A stretch of 28,746 nt of DNA, from NCBI GenBank assembly GCA_900549235.1, contig URNT01000038.1:1-28746 (forward strand), written 5' to 3'. The DNA is from an uncultured Clostridium sp. GTDB taxonomy: Bacteria; Bacillota; Clostridia; Lachnospirales; Lachnospiraceae. Numbering within the stretch: position 1 is the first letter of the stretch; every line of letters starts with the position of its first letter. A program made the position numbers and the translations under genes. Shown here piece by piece: positions 22,757 to 28,746 of this stretch. The notes under the pieces are model-generated. The model was not told the DNA's origin and made no database searches. It saw only the letters and a program-made list of their open reading frames with translations.

Positions 22757-23821
22757 ATGAAATTTCATATTTCCAGGCGTATTTTCGGAACTGTTTCCAG
22801 AAACATGCTGTCCGCCTGTATGGCTGTCCTGACAGCCCTGCTGCTGATCCTGGTGCTGGCTGCCCATGCAGGCCAGAAAGCTCCAAAGCAGCCGGGAGAG
22901 CCAGTCCGCCTGCGCCTTGCAAATAATCTTACAGAAGAAAGCGCCACCACCAGAGCCATCCAGTGGTTTTCCGAACAGGTAAATGAACGTACCCAGGGAC
23001 GGGTGGAAATCGAGATCTTCAACAACGGAACCCTGGGAGATGTCCAGTCCAGCCTTGAGCAGCTCCAGTACGGCGGAGCGGATATTGTAAAAGGCGATCT
23101 GATGGTCATGGGAAATTTTATCGAGGATTTCAGCGTCCTGGCCATGCCCTATATTTATGAAGACACAGAGCATTTCTGGAAGGTCCATGAAGGAGAGGTG
23201 GGAATGGGGCTGCTGCGCGGGGATGAAATGCAGTCTCTTGGCATGTACGGGCTTACCTATTATGACGGCGGAACCCGGTGCTTTTACAGCCGCGACCGGA
23301 AGATCCAAAGCCCGGAGGACTTAAAAGGCATGACCATCCGGGTTCAGGAATCAGAGCTTATGGTGTCCATGCTGAAGGCTCTGGATGCCCGGCCCTTGAT
23401 CGCGGATTACAGCGATGTGTACCGTATACTGCAGACCGGAGAAGCCGACGGGGCGGAAAATTCCATTGTAAACTATCTGTTCCAGGGCTATTACGAGGTG
23501 GCTCCCTACTTTGTAGAGGATCAGCACACCCGATCAGCGGATATTCTGGTTATGAGCACAGAAAGCCGCAAAAAAATATCCCCAGATGACCTTGAAATCA
23601 TCGACCGCACCGCCCTGGAATCCTGGGAGCTGCAAAAGAAGCTGTGGGCCCAGGCCGAAGCCCAGGCCAGACAGGCCCTTCTTGACAAAAATGTAACCAT
23701 CACCACCCTTACAGAGGAAGAGCTGGAACAGTTCCGGCTTTCCTGTGAACAGCTCTGGTACACCTACCGGGACGGGGCCTATATCGATCTGATTGACCGG
23801 ATTGTAGCGGCGGGGAAGTGA
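22757..23821 (+). CDS. Orphan TRAP-type (DctP) solute-binding protein
   Basis: Extracytoplasmic binding protein of the DctP/TRAP class, 354 aa. A basic N terminus and a hydrophobic helix (about residues 17-38) form a signal peptide or anchor; there is no lipobox cysteine. The mature part has LRLANNLTEESATTRAIQWF, NNGTLGDVQSSLEQLQYGGA, the carboxylate-binding arginine in MTIRVQESELM and TGEADGAENSIVNYLFQGYY, all DctP hallmarks. Such proteins feed organic acids to DctQ/DctM membrane subunits. None is encoded nearby: the next gene is convergent, beginning its stop three bases away. It may serve a distant transporter or act as a sensor. The start at 22757 fits the signal peptide; the upstream frame from 22583 lies antisense to the tautomerase promoter. 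Confidence 0.88.
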   Translation: MKFHISRRIFGTVSRNMLSACMAVLTALLLILVLAAHAGQKAPKQPGEPVRLRLANNLTEESATTRAIQWFSEQVNERTQGRVEIEIFNNGTLGDVQSSLEQLQYGGADIVKGDLMVMGNFIEDFSVLAMPYIYEDTEHFWKVHEGEVGMGLLRGDEMQSLGMYGLTYYDGGTRCFYSRDRKIQSPEDLKGMTIRVQESELMVSMLKALDARPLIADYSDVYRILQTGEADGAENSIVNYLFQGYYEVAPYFVEDQHTRSADILVMSTESRKKISPDDLEIIDRTALESWELQKKLWAQAEAQARQALLDKNVTITTLTEEELEQFRLSCEQLWYTYRDGAYIDLIDRIVAAGK

Positions 23822-23824
23822 TGT

Positions 23825-25036
23825 TCACTCCTCCCCTGCCTTAAAATTATAAACCGGCCGGATCACCTCCAGCACCCTGGCCGTATCCCCGATACAGCCT
23901 ATGATCTCGTCCATTCCCTTATAAGCCATAGGACACTCATCCAGAGTGTCCGGGCCTACGGAAGTGGTGTAGATCCCCTTCATCTGTTTTTTAAACTCCG
24001 ATACCGTATAAGTTCTCTTAGCCTCAGCCCTGGACATGAGGCGCCCGGCCCCATGAGGCGCAGAGCAGTTCCATTCTTCATTTCCCTTCCCCTCACAGAT
24101 CAGGGAGCCGTCCCGCATATTGATGGGGATCAGCAGCTTTTCTCCTTCCTTTGCAGAAACAGCGCCCTTTCTTAGAATCATATTCTCCGTATCAATATAA
24201 TTGTGAATGGTGGTAAAGGTTTCCTCCGCCTTAAACTTCATCCCCTTTAAAAGCTCATCCATCATCGCCTTCCGGTTCAGTCTGGCAAACTCCTGAACCA
24301 GTTTCATATCGTGGATATAATCCTCCAAAAGCTCCCCCTTGCAGTAGGCAAGGGCTCTGGGAATCTCTGTCCTTACCCCTTCCTTCAGTTCCTTAAGCAC
24401 CCCCTGGATCTCCTGGTCACGCCCCGCCTTCTTGTAATCCGCGATCAGCCGTTCCACATTCTCCTTCCGGCTCCCATTTAACTGCTTAAATGCCTCCTCC
24501 TGGTAGAATTTCGCCACTTCAAGCCCCAGATGCCTGGAGCCGGAGTGGATCACCAGATACAGCCGCCCCTCACTGTCCTTATCCACCTCGATAAAATGAT
24601 TTCCCCCTCCCAATGTTCCTAGGGATTTATAAGCCCGGTCCAGATGAACCGCCGCTGCCTTCCTGCACCGAAGATCCGAAAGGTCAATCTCCTCCGCATA
24701 CCGATGAGGCGTTTCACGAATCTGAAACCCGGAAGGAATCCGTTCATAGATCATCTTATCCAGCTTCTGAAGCTCTATCCGCTTCTCCTTAAGCCGCACC
24801 GTCTCCATCCCGCAGCCAATATCCACCCCCACCAGATTGGGCACCACCGCATCCCGGATCTCCATGGTCGTTCCAATGGTGCAGCCTGCCCCTGCGTGTA
24901 CATCCGGCATAATCCGGATTTTTAAGCCCCTGGTAAATTCCTGATCGCATAAAAGCCGGATCTGCGCCAGGGCCGCATCATCCACATGGTCTGTAAAAAT
25001 AACCGCCTTCCCGTATCTTCCTTCAATTGCTTTCAT
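23825..25036 (-). CDS. rtcB: RtcB-family RNA ligase
   Basis: GTP-dependent 3'-phosphate/5'-OH RNA ligase, about 403 aa, close to the 408 of Escherichia coli RtcB. The metal and catalytic set is complete: MPDVHAG, NLVGVDIGCGM (metal Asp and Cys), TLGGGNHFIEV, HSGSRHLG, TIHNYID, and the APHGAGRLMSRAEAK block carrying the guanylated histidine. The role is repair of broken or cleaved RNAs, such as tRNA cut by toxins, in the cytoplasm. The ATG at 25036 overlaps the stop of the small Cys-rich gene as ATGA and has AAGGAG five bases upstream; a GTG at 25042 is the alternative. No archease or RtcA gene is adjacent. Expression probably depends on the leader hairpin at 25240-25306. Confidence 0.93.
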   Translation of the reverse strand: MKAIEGRYGKAVIFTDHVDDAALAQIRLLCDQEFTRGLKIRIMPDVHAGAGCTIGTTMEIRDAVVPNLVGVDIGCGMETVRLKEKRIELQKLDKMIYERIPSGFQIRETPHRYAEEIDLSDLRCRKAAAVHLDRAYKSLGTLGGGNHFIEVDKDSEGRLYLVIHSGSRHLGLEVAKFYQEEAFKQLNGSRKENVERLIADYKKAGRDQEIQGVLKELKEGVRTEIPRALAYCKGELLEDYIHDMKLVQEFARLNRKAMMDELLKGMKFKAEETFTTIHNYIDTENMILRKGAVSAKEGEKLLIPINMRDGSLICEGKGNEEWNCSAPHGAGRLMSRAEAKRTYTVSEFKKQMKGIYTTSVGPDTLDECPMAYKGMDEIIGCIGDTARVLEVIRPVYNFKAGEE

Positions 25037-25224
25037 GTCCACTCCTTCTCCCTTCCCCGAAGCTGATTTAGAGCCTCCTTTTTCCGGTTTCTGAGCTTCA
25101 CCCGCGCTCTGGGCTCATACTTATCACATTTCTGGCAGTAGCCCTTATGGGCCGCCTCCCTGCCCTTTTTACACTGTCCTGCCGCGATATAATAGCTGCA
25201 TACAATTTCTCTGTCTTTTGCCAT
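25033..25224 (-). CDS. Small Cys-rich protein coupled to RtcB
   Basis: A 63-aa basic protein, not recognised. Four cysteines in the first half (C9, C18, C29, C32 by my count; CSYY near the start, QCKKG, then YCQKCDKYEP) look like a small zinc-binding knuckle. The C-terminal half is rich in Arg/Lys (PRARVKLRNRKKEA), suggesting RNA or ribosome contact. The start has TTGGAGGAAAACG upstream. Its stop overlaps the rtcB start by four bases, so the two are translationally coupled and probably act together. This could be an RtcB cofactor, a nucleic-acid adaptor or simply a conserved hypothetical protein. Everything beyond the visible residues is inference. Confidence 0.75.
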   Translation of the reverse strand: MAKDREIVCSYYIAAGQCKKGREAAHKGYCQKCDKYEPRARVKLRNRKKEALNQLRGREKEWT

Positions 25225-25239
25225 CGTTTTCCTCCAACT

Positions 25240-25306
25240 GAAAAAGCCGGTACTCTCCCGTCTGCCCCAGCCTGTGCTGGAATCAAAGGATCATACCGGC
25301 TTTTTC
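25240..25306 (-). promoter_or_regulatory. Terminator-like leader hairpin before the rtcB operon (attenuator)
   Basis: Perfect 13-bp inverted repeat: GAAAAAGCCGGTA (minus strand 25306-25294) with TACCGGCTTTTTC (25252-25240). The 41-base loop contains a further 5-bp hairpin (CCAGC/GCTGG at 25267-25280). The 3' arm ends in CTTTTT and stops four bases before the GGAGG of the Cys-rich gene. There is no room for a promoter between hairpin and ribosome site, so transcription must read through it; hence a regulated terminator or structured riboregulator rather than a plain operon end. Confidence 0.65.
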
Positions 25307-25354
25307 TTCACGTTTTCTGTTAATGATTCATGGAAAAATGGCTCCAGAACGAGT

Positions 25355-25438
25355 CTAAGCCTGACAGTCCCGCCCAAAAAGGAGGCCATCCCATGAACCT
25401 GCCGTATATCCTTTTATCTGTTCCTTTATATATTTCAT
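25355..25438 (-). CDS. 27-residue leader ORF upstream of the rtcB attenuator
   Basis: An ATG at 25438 stands eight bases after a perfect AAAGGAGG (25454-25447) and opens 27 codons, beginning MKYIKEQIKGYTAGSWDG and ending GRDCQA. It starts about 30-35 bases downstream of the predicted promoter and ends about 50 bases before the terminator-like hairpin, the position of a leader peptide. There is no run of one amino acid that would suggest classic amino-acid attenuation. A sequence inside it (GGCCTCCTTT) can pair with its own ribosome site, so its translation may be self-limited. It may instead encode a small protein in its own right. Confidence 0.5.
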   Translation of the reverse strand: MKYIKEQIKGYTAGSWDGLLFGRDCQA

Positions 25439-25478
25439 GTGAATGACCTCCTTTCTCCCTGCGGTTTATTTATTTTTC

Positions 25479-25507
25479 AGAATAACACTGTCATCAGGAT
25501 TTGTCAA
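25479..25507 (-). promoter_or_regulatory. Near-consensus sigma-A promoter of the rtcB unit
   Basis: On the minus strand TTGACA (25507-25502), exactly 17 bases, TATTCT (25484-25479). It overlaps the last codons of the upstream ArsC/Spx-like gene and points into the leader ORF, the hairpin and the rtcB pair. Confidence 0.75.
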
Positions 25508-25850
25508 GCAGCTCCCAGCCCTTCCACACCTCCGGGCAGTACCCCACCGTCGCCTTCCTGCCATTTCGCACCACCGGCGTCCGTATCACCTGAGGATTTT
25601 CCAGAAGCTTTTCCTCCCGGTCCTCTGCCGCCAGATATTTTAAAAGCATCACCGCAGCCTGGTCCTTAGCCTTCTCATCGATCAGCGCCTCCAGACCCCC
25701 TGCTGCCTGAGCCACGCTCCGCAGCTCCCCCCGGCTCATCCCCTTCTTTGCCATATCAATCAGCTGATAAGAAATGCCTCTCTCCTTAAAATAACGCTCT
25801 GCCTTCTTTGTATCAAAGCACTTGCTCTTTCCAAAAATCTGTACTCTCAC
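25494..25850 (-). CDS. ArsC/Spx-family thioredoxin-fold protein
   Basis: Cytoplasmic thioredoxin-fold protein, 118 aa, of the ArsC/Spx/YffB family. The N-terminal IFGKSKCFDTKKAERYF carries a single redox cysteine (GKSKCFDT) rather than the CxxC of Spx. The conserved PVVRNGRKATVGYCPEVW near the C terminus includes the family cis-Pro and Gly residues (RTPVVRNG). The ArsC arginine set is not clearly present, so arsenate reduction is not assured; a redox or regulatory role is equally possible. The start is GTG with AGGAGGGG six bases upstream, ten bases after the signal peptidase gene. Co-transcribed with the genes upstream on the minus strand. Confidence 0.85.
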   Translation of the reverse strand: MRVQIFGKSKCFDTKKAERYFKERGISYQLIDMAKKGMSRGELRSVAQAAGGLEALIDEKAKDQAAVMLLKYLAAEDREEKLLENPQVIRTPVVRNGRKATVGYCPEVWKGWELLDKS

Positions 25851-25860
25851 AAGACCCCTC

Positions 25861-26391
25861 CTATTCGATCAGCCCCGGAACGGGGAAATACCTGAAAAGC
25901 ACCTTTGCCATAATGTCCTCCTCTGGCACATAAGGATCAATCCAGTCCCTGGCGTCTGCCGAATGGTTCCGGTTATCCCCAAGCATCAGATAACATCCCT
26001 CCGGCACCTCAAAGGTAAAATCCTCTGACTCCATGGCCTCCGGAAGGTAGGGTTCTTCCAGCGGGGTGGAATCCCCATTTATATACACCTGATTATCCCG
26101 GATCTCAACCGTCTCTCCCGGCAGGCCGATGATCCGCTTTACAAGCCTGGTATCCTCCCTGGCCGGGCCGATCTCATGGTGGAAGATCACAATATCCCCC
26201 CGCTCCGGCTCCCCGCCGAATTTATACGCCAGCCTCCAGCCGATCACCCGGTCATTTGTCATAATGGTATTCTCCATGGATGCCGACGGCACCCGGCTGT
26301 TGGCAATCAGAAAGCTGTTCACCAAAAACGCCAGCACCATGGCGATCAGTATGATCTTGACCCATTCAAACACTTCTTTTTTCAGATCCAT
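25861..26391 (-). CDS. lepB: Type I signal peptidase
   Basis: Membrane-bound signal peptidase I, 176 aa, typical of Gram-positive SipS-type enzymes. A single N-terminal transmembrane helix (about 10-30) is followed by the extracellular catalytic domain. The nucleophile is Ser38 in RVPSASMENT and the general-base lysine is Lys85 in TRLVKRIIGLPGE. GDIVIF precedes them in the binding wall, and GDNRNHSADARDW is the conserved box E. It removes signal peptides from exported proteins. The start at 26391 uses AAAGGAGATA located inside the end of the MATE gene, six bases away, so the two are coupled. Probably one of several paralogues. Confidence 0.94.
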   Translation of the reverse strand: MDLKKEVFEWVKIILIAMVLAFLVNSFLIANSRVPSASMENTIMTNDRVIGWRLAYKFGGEPERGDIVIFHHEIGPAREDTRLVKRIIGLPGETVEIRDNQVYINGDSTPLEEPYLPEAMESEDFTFEVPEGCYLMLGDNRNHSADARDWIDPYVPEEDIMAKVLFRYFPVPGLIE

Positions 26392-26396
26392 ATGGT

Positions 26397-27755
26397 CTAT
26401 CTCCTTTCGGTTTTCTCTGCAAGCCCCAGAAGGCTTCCTCTATTCCTCCAATAATACCAGAAACCCGCCAGATCCGCAAGAAACCATCCGATGGGCACCG
26501 CCACCCAGATTCCCGTCACACCAATCGCCGGCACTGCTGACAGGGTATATGCCAGCGCCACTCTGGTTCCCAGAGAAATGACCGTAAGCACTACCGACAT
26601 ACCCGGCCTGCGCAGCGCCCGGTAGAGGCCGTAAAGCAGGAACAGACAGCCGATTCCGCAGTAAAATGCCCCTTCCACCCGCAGATATTCCACACCTACA
26701 GAAAGGATCTCCGTCTCAGCCCCATCTACAAAGATCATCATAAGAGGCCTTGCAAAGATGAACACCATCGCCGATACAAACAGACTGAAGGCCATGGATA
26801 CGATCACCGCGCTTTTTATGCCTTTTTTGATCCGCTCCTTCTCTCCCGCCCCAAAGTTCTGGGCTATAAAGGTGGAAAATGCGTTTCCAAAGTCCTGCAC
26901 CGGCATATAGGCAAAGGAATCGATCTTCACCGCCGCCGCAAAGGCCGCCATCACGACGGTACCGAAGCTGTTTACCAGTCCCTGTACCATCAGGATGCCG
27001 AAATTCATCACAGACTGCTGGATACAGGTCAGAAAGGAAAACTGGAAGATCTCCTTAATCACCTCCCGGTCAAATTTCATATAAGCCGGAGAAATGCGGA
27101 ATTCCGGCATTTTCACCAGAGTATACACTGTAATCCCAAGGCCGGATACATACTGAGAGATCACCGTTGCCTCTGCCGCTCCTGCCGCTCCACGGTGAAG
27201 CACCAGCACAAACACCAGGTCAAGGACCACATTCAGCACAGCAGACACCCCAAGAAAGATCAGAGGCGCCACCGAGTTTCCCACCGCCCTCAAAAGGGAG
27301 GCAAAATAATTATAAAGGAACACTGCAAGAATGCCGTAAAAGATCACCCACAGGTATTCCCGCATAAGCCCGTAAATATCCGAGGGCACCTGCAGAAGCC
27401 TCATAATGGGATCGATGAATAAAAATACACCTCCATTCAGCACCAGGGCAGCCCCGCCGATCATTACGAAGGAGACAAAAATGCTTTTCTTTAAAAGATT
27501 CTCATTTTTCTCCCCGTACCGGATAGAAAAAACTGCTCCGCTGCCCATACTAAGCCCCAGGAGGATAGAGGTAAGAAAGGTCATCAGCGTGTAGGCTGAG
27601 CCTACAGCCGCCAGCGCCCCCGCCCCCAGAAAACGGCCTACGATCAGCGTATCCGCAATATTGTAGCACTGCTGCAGCAGATTGCCCAGGATCATCGGCA
27701 GGGCAAAGCGCAGCATCGTTCCGCTAATACTTCCCGTTGTAAGATTTCTCTGCAT
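26397..27755 (-). CDS. MATE-family multidrug/cation antiporter
   Basis: Twelve-helix membrane antiporter, 452 aa, with the usual internal two-fold repeat. The N terminus ISGTMLRFALPMILGNLLQQ, then YNIADTLIVGRFLGAGALAA, and the second-repeat VQDFGNAFSTFIAQNFGAG are typical of the NorM/DinF-type MATE fold. It would export cationic drugs or metabolites using a Na+ or H+ gradient; substrate unknown. It lies 19 bases after the arginase-fold gene and six bases before lepB, in a compact minus-strand run. The ribosome site is weak (GGAATGG), so its level may depend on upstream translation. Confidence 0.92.
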   Translation of the reverse strand: MQRNLTTGSISGTMLRFALPMILGNLLQQCYNIADTLIVGRFLGAGALAAVGSAYTLMTFLTSILLGLSMGSGAVFSIRYGEKNENLLKKSIFVSFVMIGGAALVLNGGVFLFIDPIMRLLQVPSDIYGLMREYLWVIFYGILAVFLYNYFASLLRAVGNSVAPLIFLGVSAVLNVVLDLVFVLVLHRGAAGAAEATVISQYVSGLGITVYTLVKMPEFRISPAYMKFDREVIKEIFQFSFLTCIQQSVMNFGILMVQGLVNSFGTVVMAAFAAAVKIDSFAYMPVQDFGNAFSTFIAQNFGAGEKERIKKGIKSAVIVSMAFSLFVSAMVFIFARPLMMIFVDGAETEILSVGVEYLRVEGAFYCGIGCLFLLYGLYRALRRPGMSVVLTVISLGTRVALAYTLSAVPAIGVTGIWVAVPIGWFLADLAGFWYYWRNRGSLLGLAEKTERR

Positions 27756-27774
27756 ATCAATCTGTCCATTCCTA

Positions 27775-28569
27775 TTAGTTTTTATCCAGTTCCTCTATGT
27801 TCAGCCTCTGCTTAAAAAGCTGATGCAGCCGAAGATTCGTAAAGCGGTTTGAAGCACGCTCCTTCTCGGAAAAAGCGCCCTCTGAGTCCTCTCCGCACAC
27901 ATCCATCCCCACCACAATCACCTGCTCCATGGCCTCCTTAAGACAGGCCTCCAGGCTTTTCAGGCTGACTGTCCCCTGATCCCAGCTGGTGCAGGCGTAC
28001 TCCGGTGCCAGCACATCCTTATCCACAGAAATATAAAATGGCCGGGGGTTATCCACACTCTCCTTAAACCATTGTGTAAAATCCGCCAGGTTTTCCTCAG
28101 AAAGCCACCGCACCCGTCCCTCATAAGGCCAGTCTCCCGCCTCCTCCATGGTCTGGCGGATGGAAGCCTCGGGAGGGCCCGCGATCCAGACCTGTCTAAG
28201 AAAGGAATTCCTATCCAGGGCCTCCTTAATCCACCCGCCGCAGGATAAAATATCCCCAAAGGCCGGCTGCTGCATATCCGTATGGTGGTCAAACACCAGC
28301 AGATCAAAGGGCTCCTGCAGCTTATCCGTCCACAGTTTACTCATATAGTGATAATTACCCGAATCCAGATAATGGATCCCACAGGGACTGAAGCTGGCAA
28401 TCCGTTTCACAAGCTCCTGCTCCGCCTCCCTGTCACAATAGCAGTTCGTCCCGGAAATATCCCCGCAGAGGATCCATTCCCCCTCCTCAGGCAGTCCCGG
28501 ATCCCCCTGTCCTCTATAGGCTCCGGTAAAATCCATGAGCACCGGTTTTTCCTCATCCCTTTGTTTCAT
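27775..28569 (-). CDS. Arginase/ureohydrolase-fold protein
   Basis: Cytoplasmic protein, 264 codons, with an arginase-like metal centre in atypical form. The standard motifs appear as LDSGNYHYMS (for GGDHS), VFDHHTDMQ (for DAHxD) and ISVDKDVLAPEYACTSWDQG (for SxDxDxxDP), so two-metal binding is plausible. The usual guanidino-substrate loop is not recognisable, so it may not be an arginase or agmatinase; a deacetylase- or formimidoyl-type activity is conceivable. AAGGAGA before 28569 sets the start; the frame continuing to 28638 has no ribosome site and overlaps a hairpin. It is the first visible gene of the minus-strand run and may share its transcript with the MATE gene. Confidence 0.8.
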   Translation of the reverse strand: MKQRDEEKPVLMDFTGAYRGQGDPGLPEEGEWILCGDISGTNCYCDREAEQELVKRIASFSPCGIHYLDSGNYHYMSKLWTDKLQEPFDLLVFDHHTDMQQPAFGDILSCGGWIKEALDRNSFLRQVWIAGPPEASIRQTMEEAGDWPYEGRVRWLSEENLADFTQWFKESVDNPRPFYISVDKDVLAPEYACTSWDQGTVSLKSLEACLKEAMEQVIVVGMDVCGEDSEGAFSEKERASNRFTNLRLHQLFKQRLNIEELDKN

Positions 28570-28611
28570 GTCTATTCTCCTTACTACTACAATATATTTA
28601 TGGTTAATACC

Positions 28612-28628
28612 CCTTACAGCCAGTAAGG
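28612..28628. repeat. Small perfect hairpin upstream of the arginase-fold gene
   Basis: CCTTAC-AGCCA-GTAAGG is a 6-bp perfect stem with a 5-base loop. The surrounding 28,570-28,746 has no supportable gene; a second short repeat (GGACTTAACGTCC) lies near 28,695. Subterminal hairpins of this kind occur at ends of IS200/IS605 elements, but no transposase is visible. Confidence 0.4.
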
Positions 28629-28746
28629 AATTACCCATCTTGTTGCTTAAGCTGTTAGAATGAATGTGGCAATAGGTCTGGCTTCTCCTTTCTAGGACTT
28701 AACGTCCGTAAAGCAGTCAGCCAACCAGCCCTCATTCGCAGCGTTC

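Noticed and set aside
1..28746. CRISPR arrays, tRNA or rRNA genes, replication origin
   Set aside because: No regularly spaced repeats, cloverleaf-like conserved segments or ribosomal sequences were seen on either strand by eye.

Overview
The window looks like a chromosomal piece of an anaerobic, spore-former-derived Clostridia member, most likely Lachnospiraceae (Enterocloster/Hungatella/Blautia-like). This rests on strong AGGAGG ribosome sites, a spoIIID fragment, a YesMN-type two-component system, ABC sugar importers without their own ATPase, and products typical of that family. I could not run database searches, so family assignments come from motifs and recall.

Region 1 (about 1-10,000, all minus strand, visibly AT-rich) is one carbohydrate-utilisation operon. 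Transcription runs leftward from a promoter near 10,020-10,048. The order is lipoprotein solute-binding protein, two ABC permeases, three Gfo/Idh/MocA-family oxidoreductases, a YesM-like sensor kinase and a YesN-like AraC response regulator. A terminator lies at 113-141. The likely job is to sense, import and oxidise or epimerise a sugar, cyclitol or glycoside.

Region 2 (about 10,180-10,900) is a scar. Remnants of two different transposases lie head to head against a spoIIID gene cut after about codon 40. Base composition changes here from AT-rich to clearly GC-richer, so region 1 looks like an acquired island joined to the backbone at this point.

Region 3 (11,026-21,350) starts with a cytidine-deaminase-fold deaminase. 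A PrpR-type regulator then diverges from a catabolic operon: four-carbon acid sugar kinase (DUF1537), cytoplasmic sialidase-like beta-propeller, iron alcohol dehydrogenase, DapA-family lyase and PdxA-family dehydrogenase. After a terminator, a second unit encodes an SLC13-type permease and a stand-alone VOC protein. Kinase plus PdxA is the core of the known D-threonate/D-erythronate routes to dihydroxyacetone phosphate. The propeller, lyase and alcohol dehydrogenase suggest a larger or conjugated substrate feeding into it, which I do not recognise as a described pathway.

Region 4 (21,400-28,746) is mixed housekeeping and accessory content: a pRiA4b ORF-3-like/SEC-C protein, a MIF-like tautomerase, an orphan TRAP binding protein, then a minus-strand run of an arginase-fold protein, a MATE exporter, signal peptidase I, an ArsC/Spx-like protein, a small Cys-rich protein and the RNA ligase RtcB. 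The leader of the last two genes is the most striking structure in the window. It has a near-consensus promoter, a 27-codon ORF with a perfect ribosome site, then a 13-bp terminator-like hairpin ending four bases before the next gene's ribosome site. This is the layout of an attenuated operon. No tRNA, rRNA, CRISPR array or replication origin was seen.
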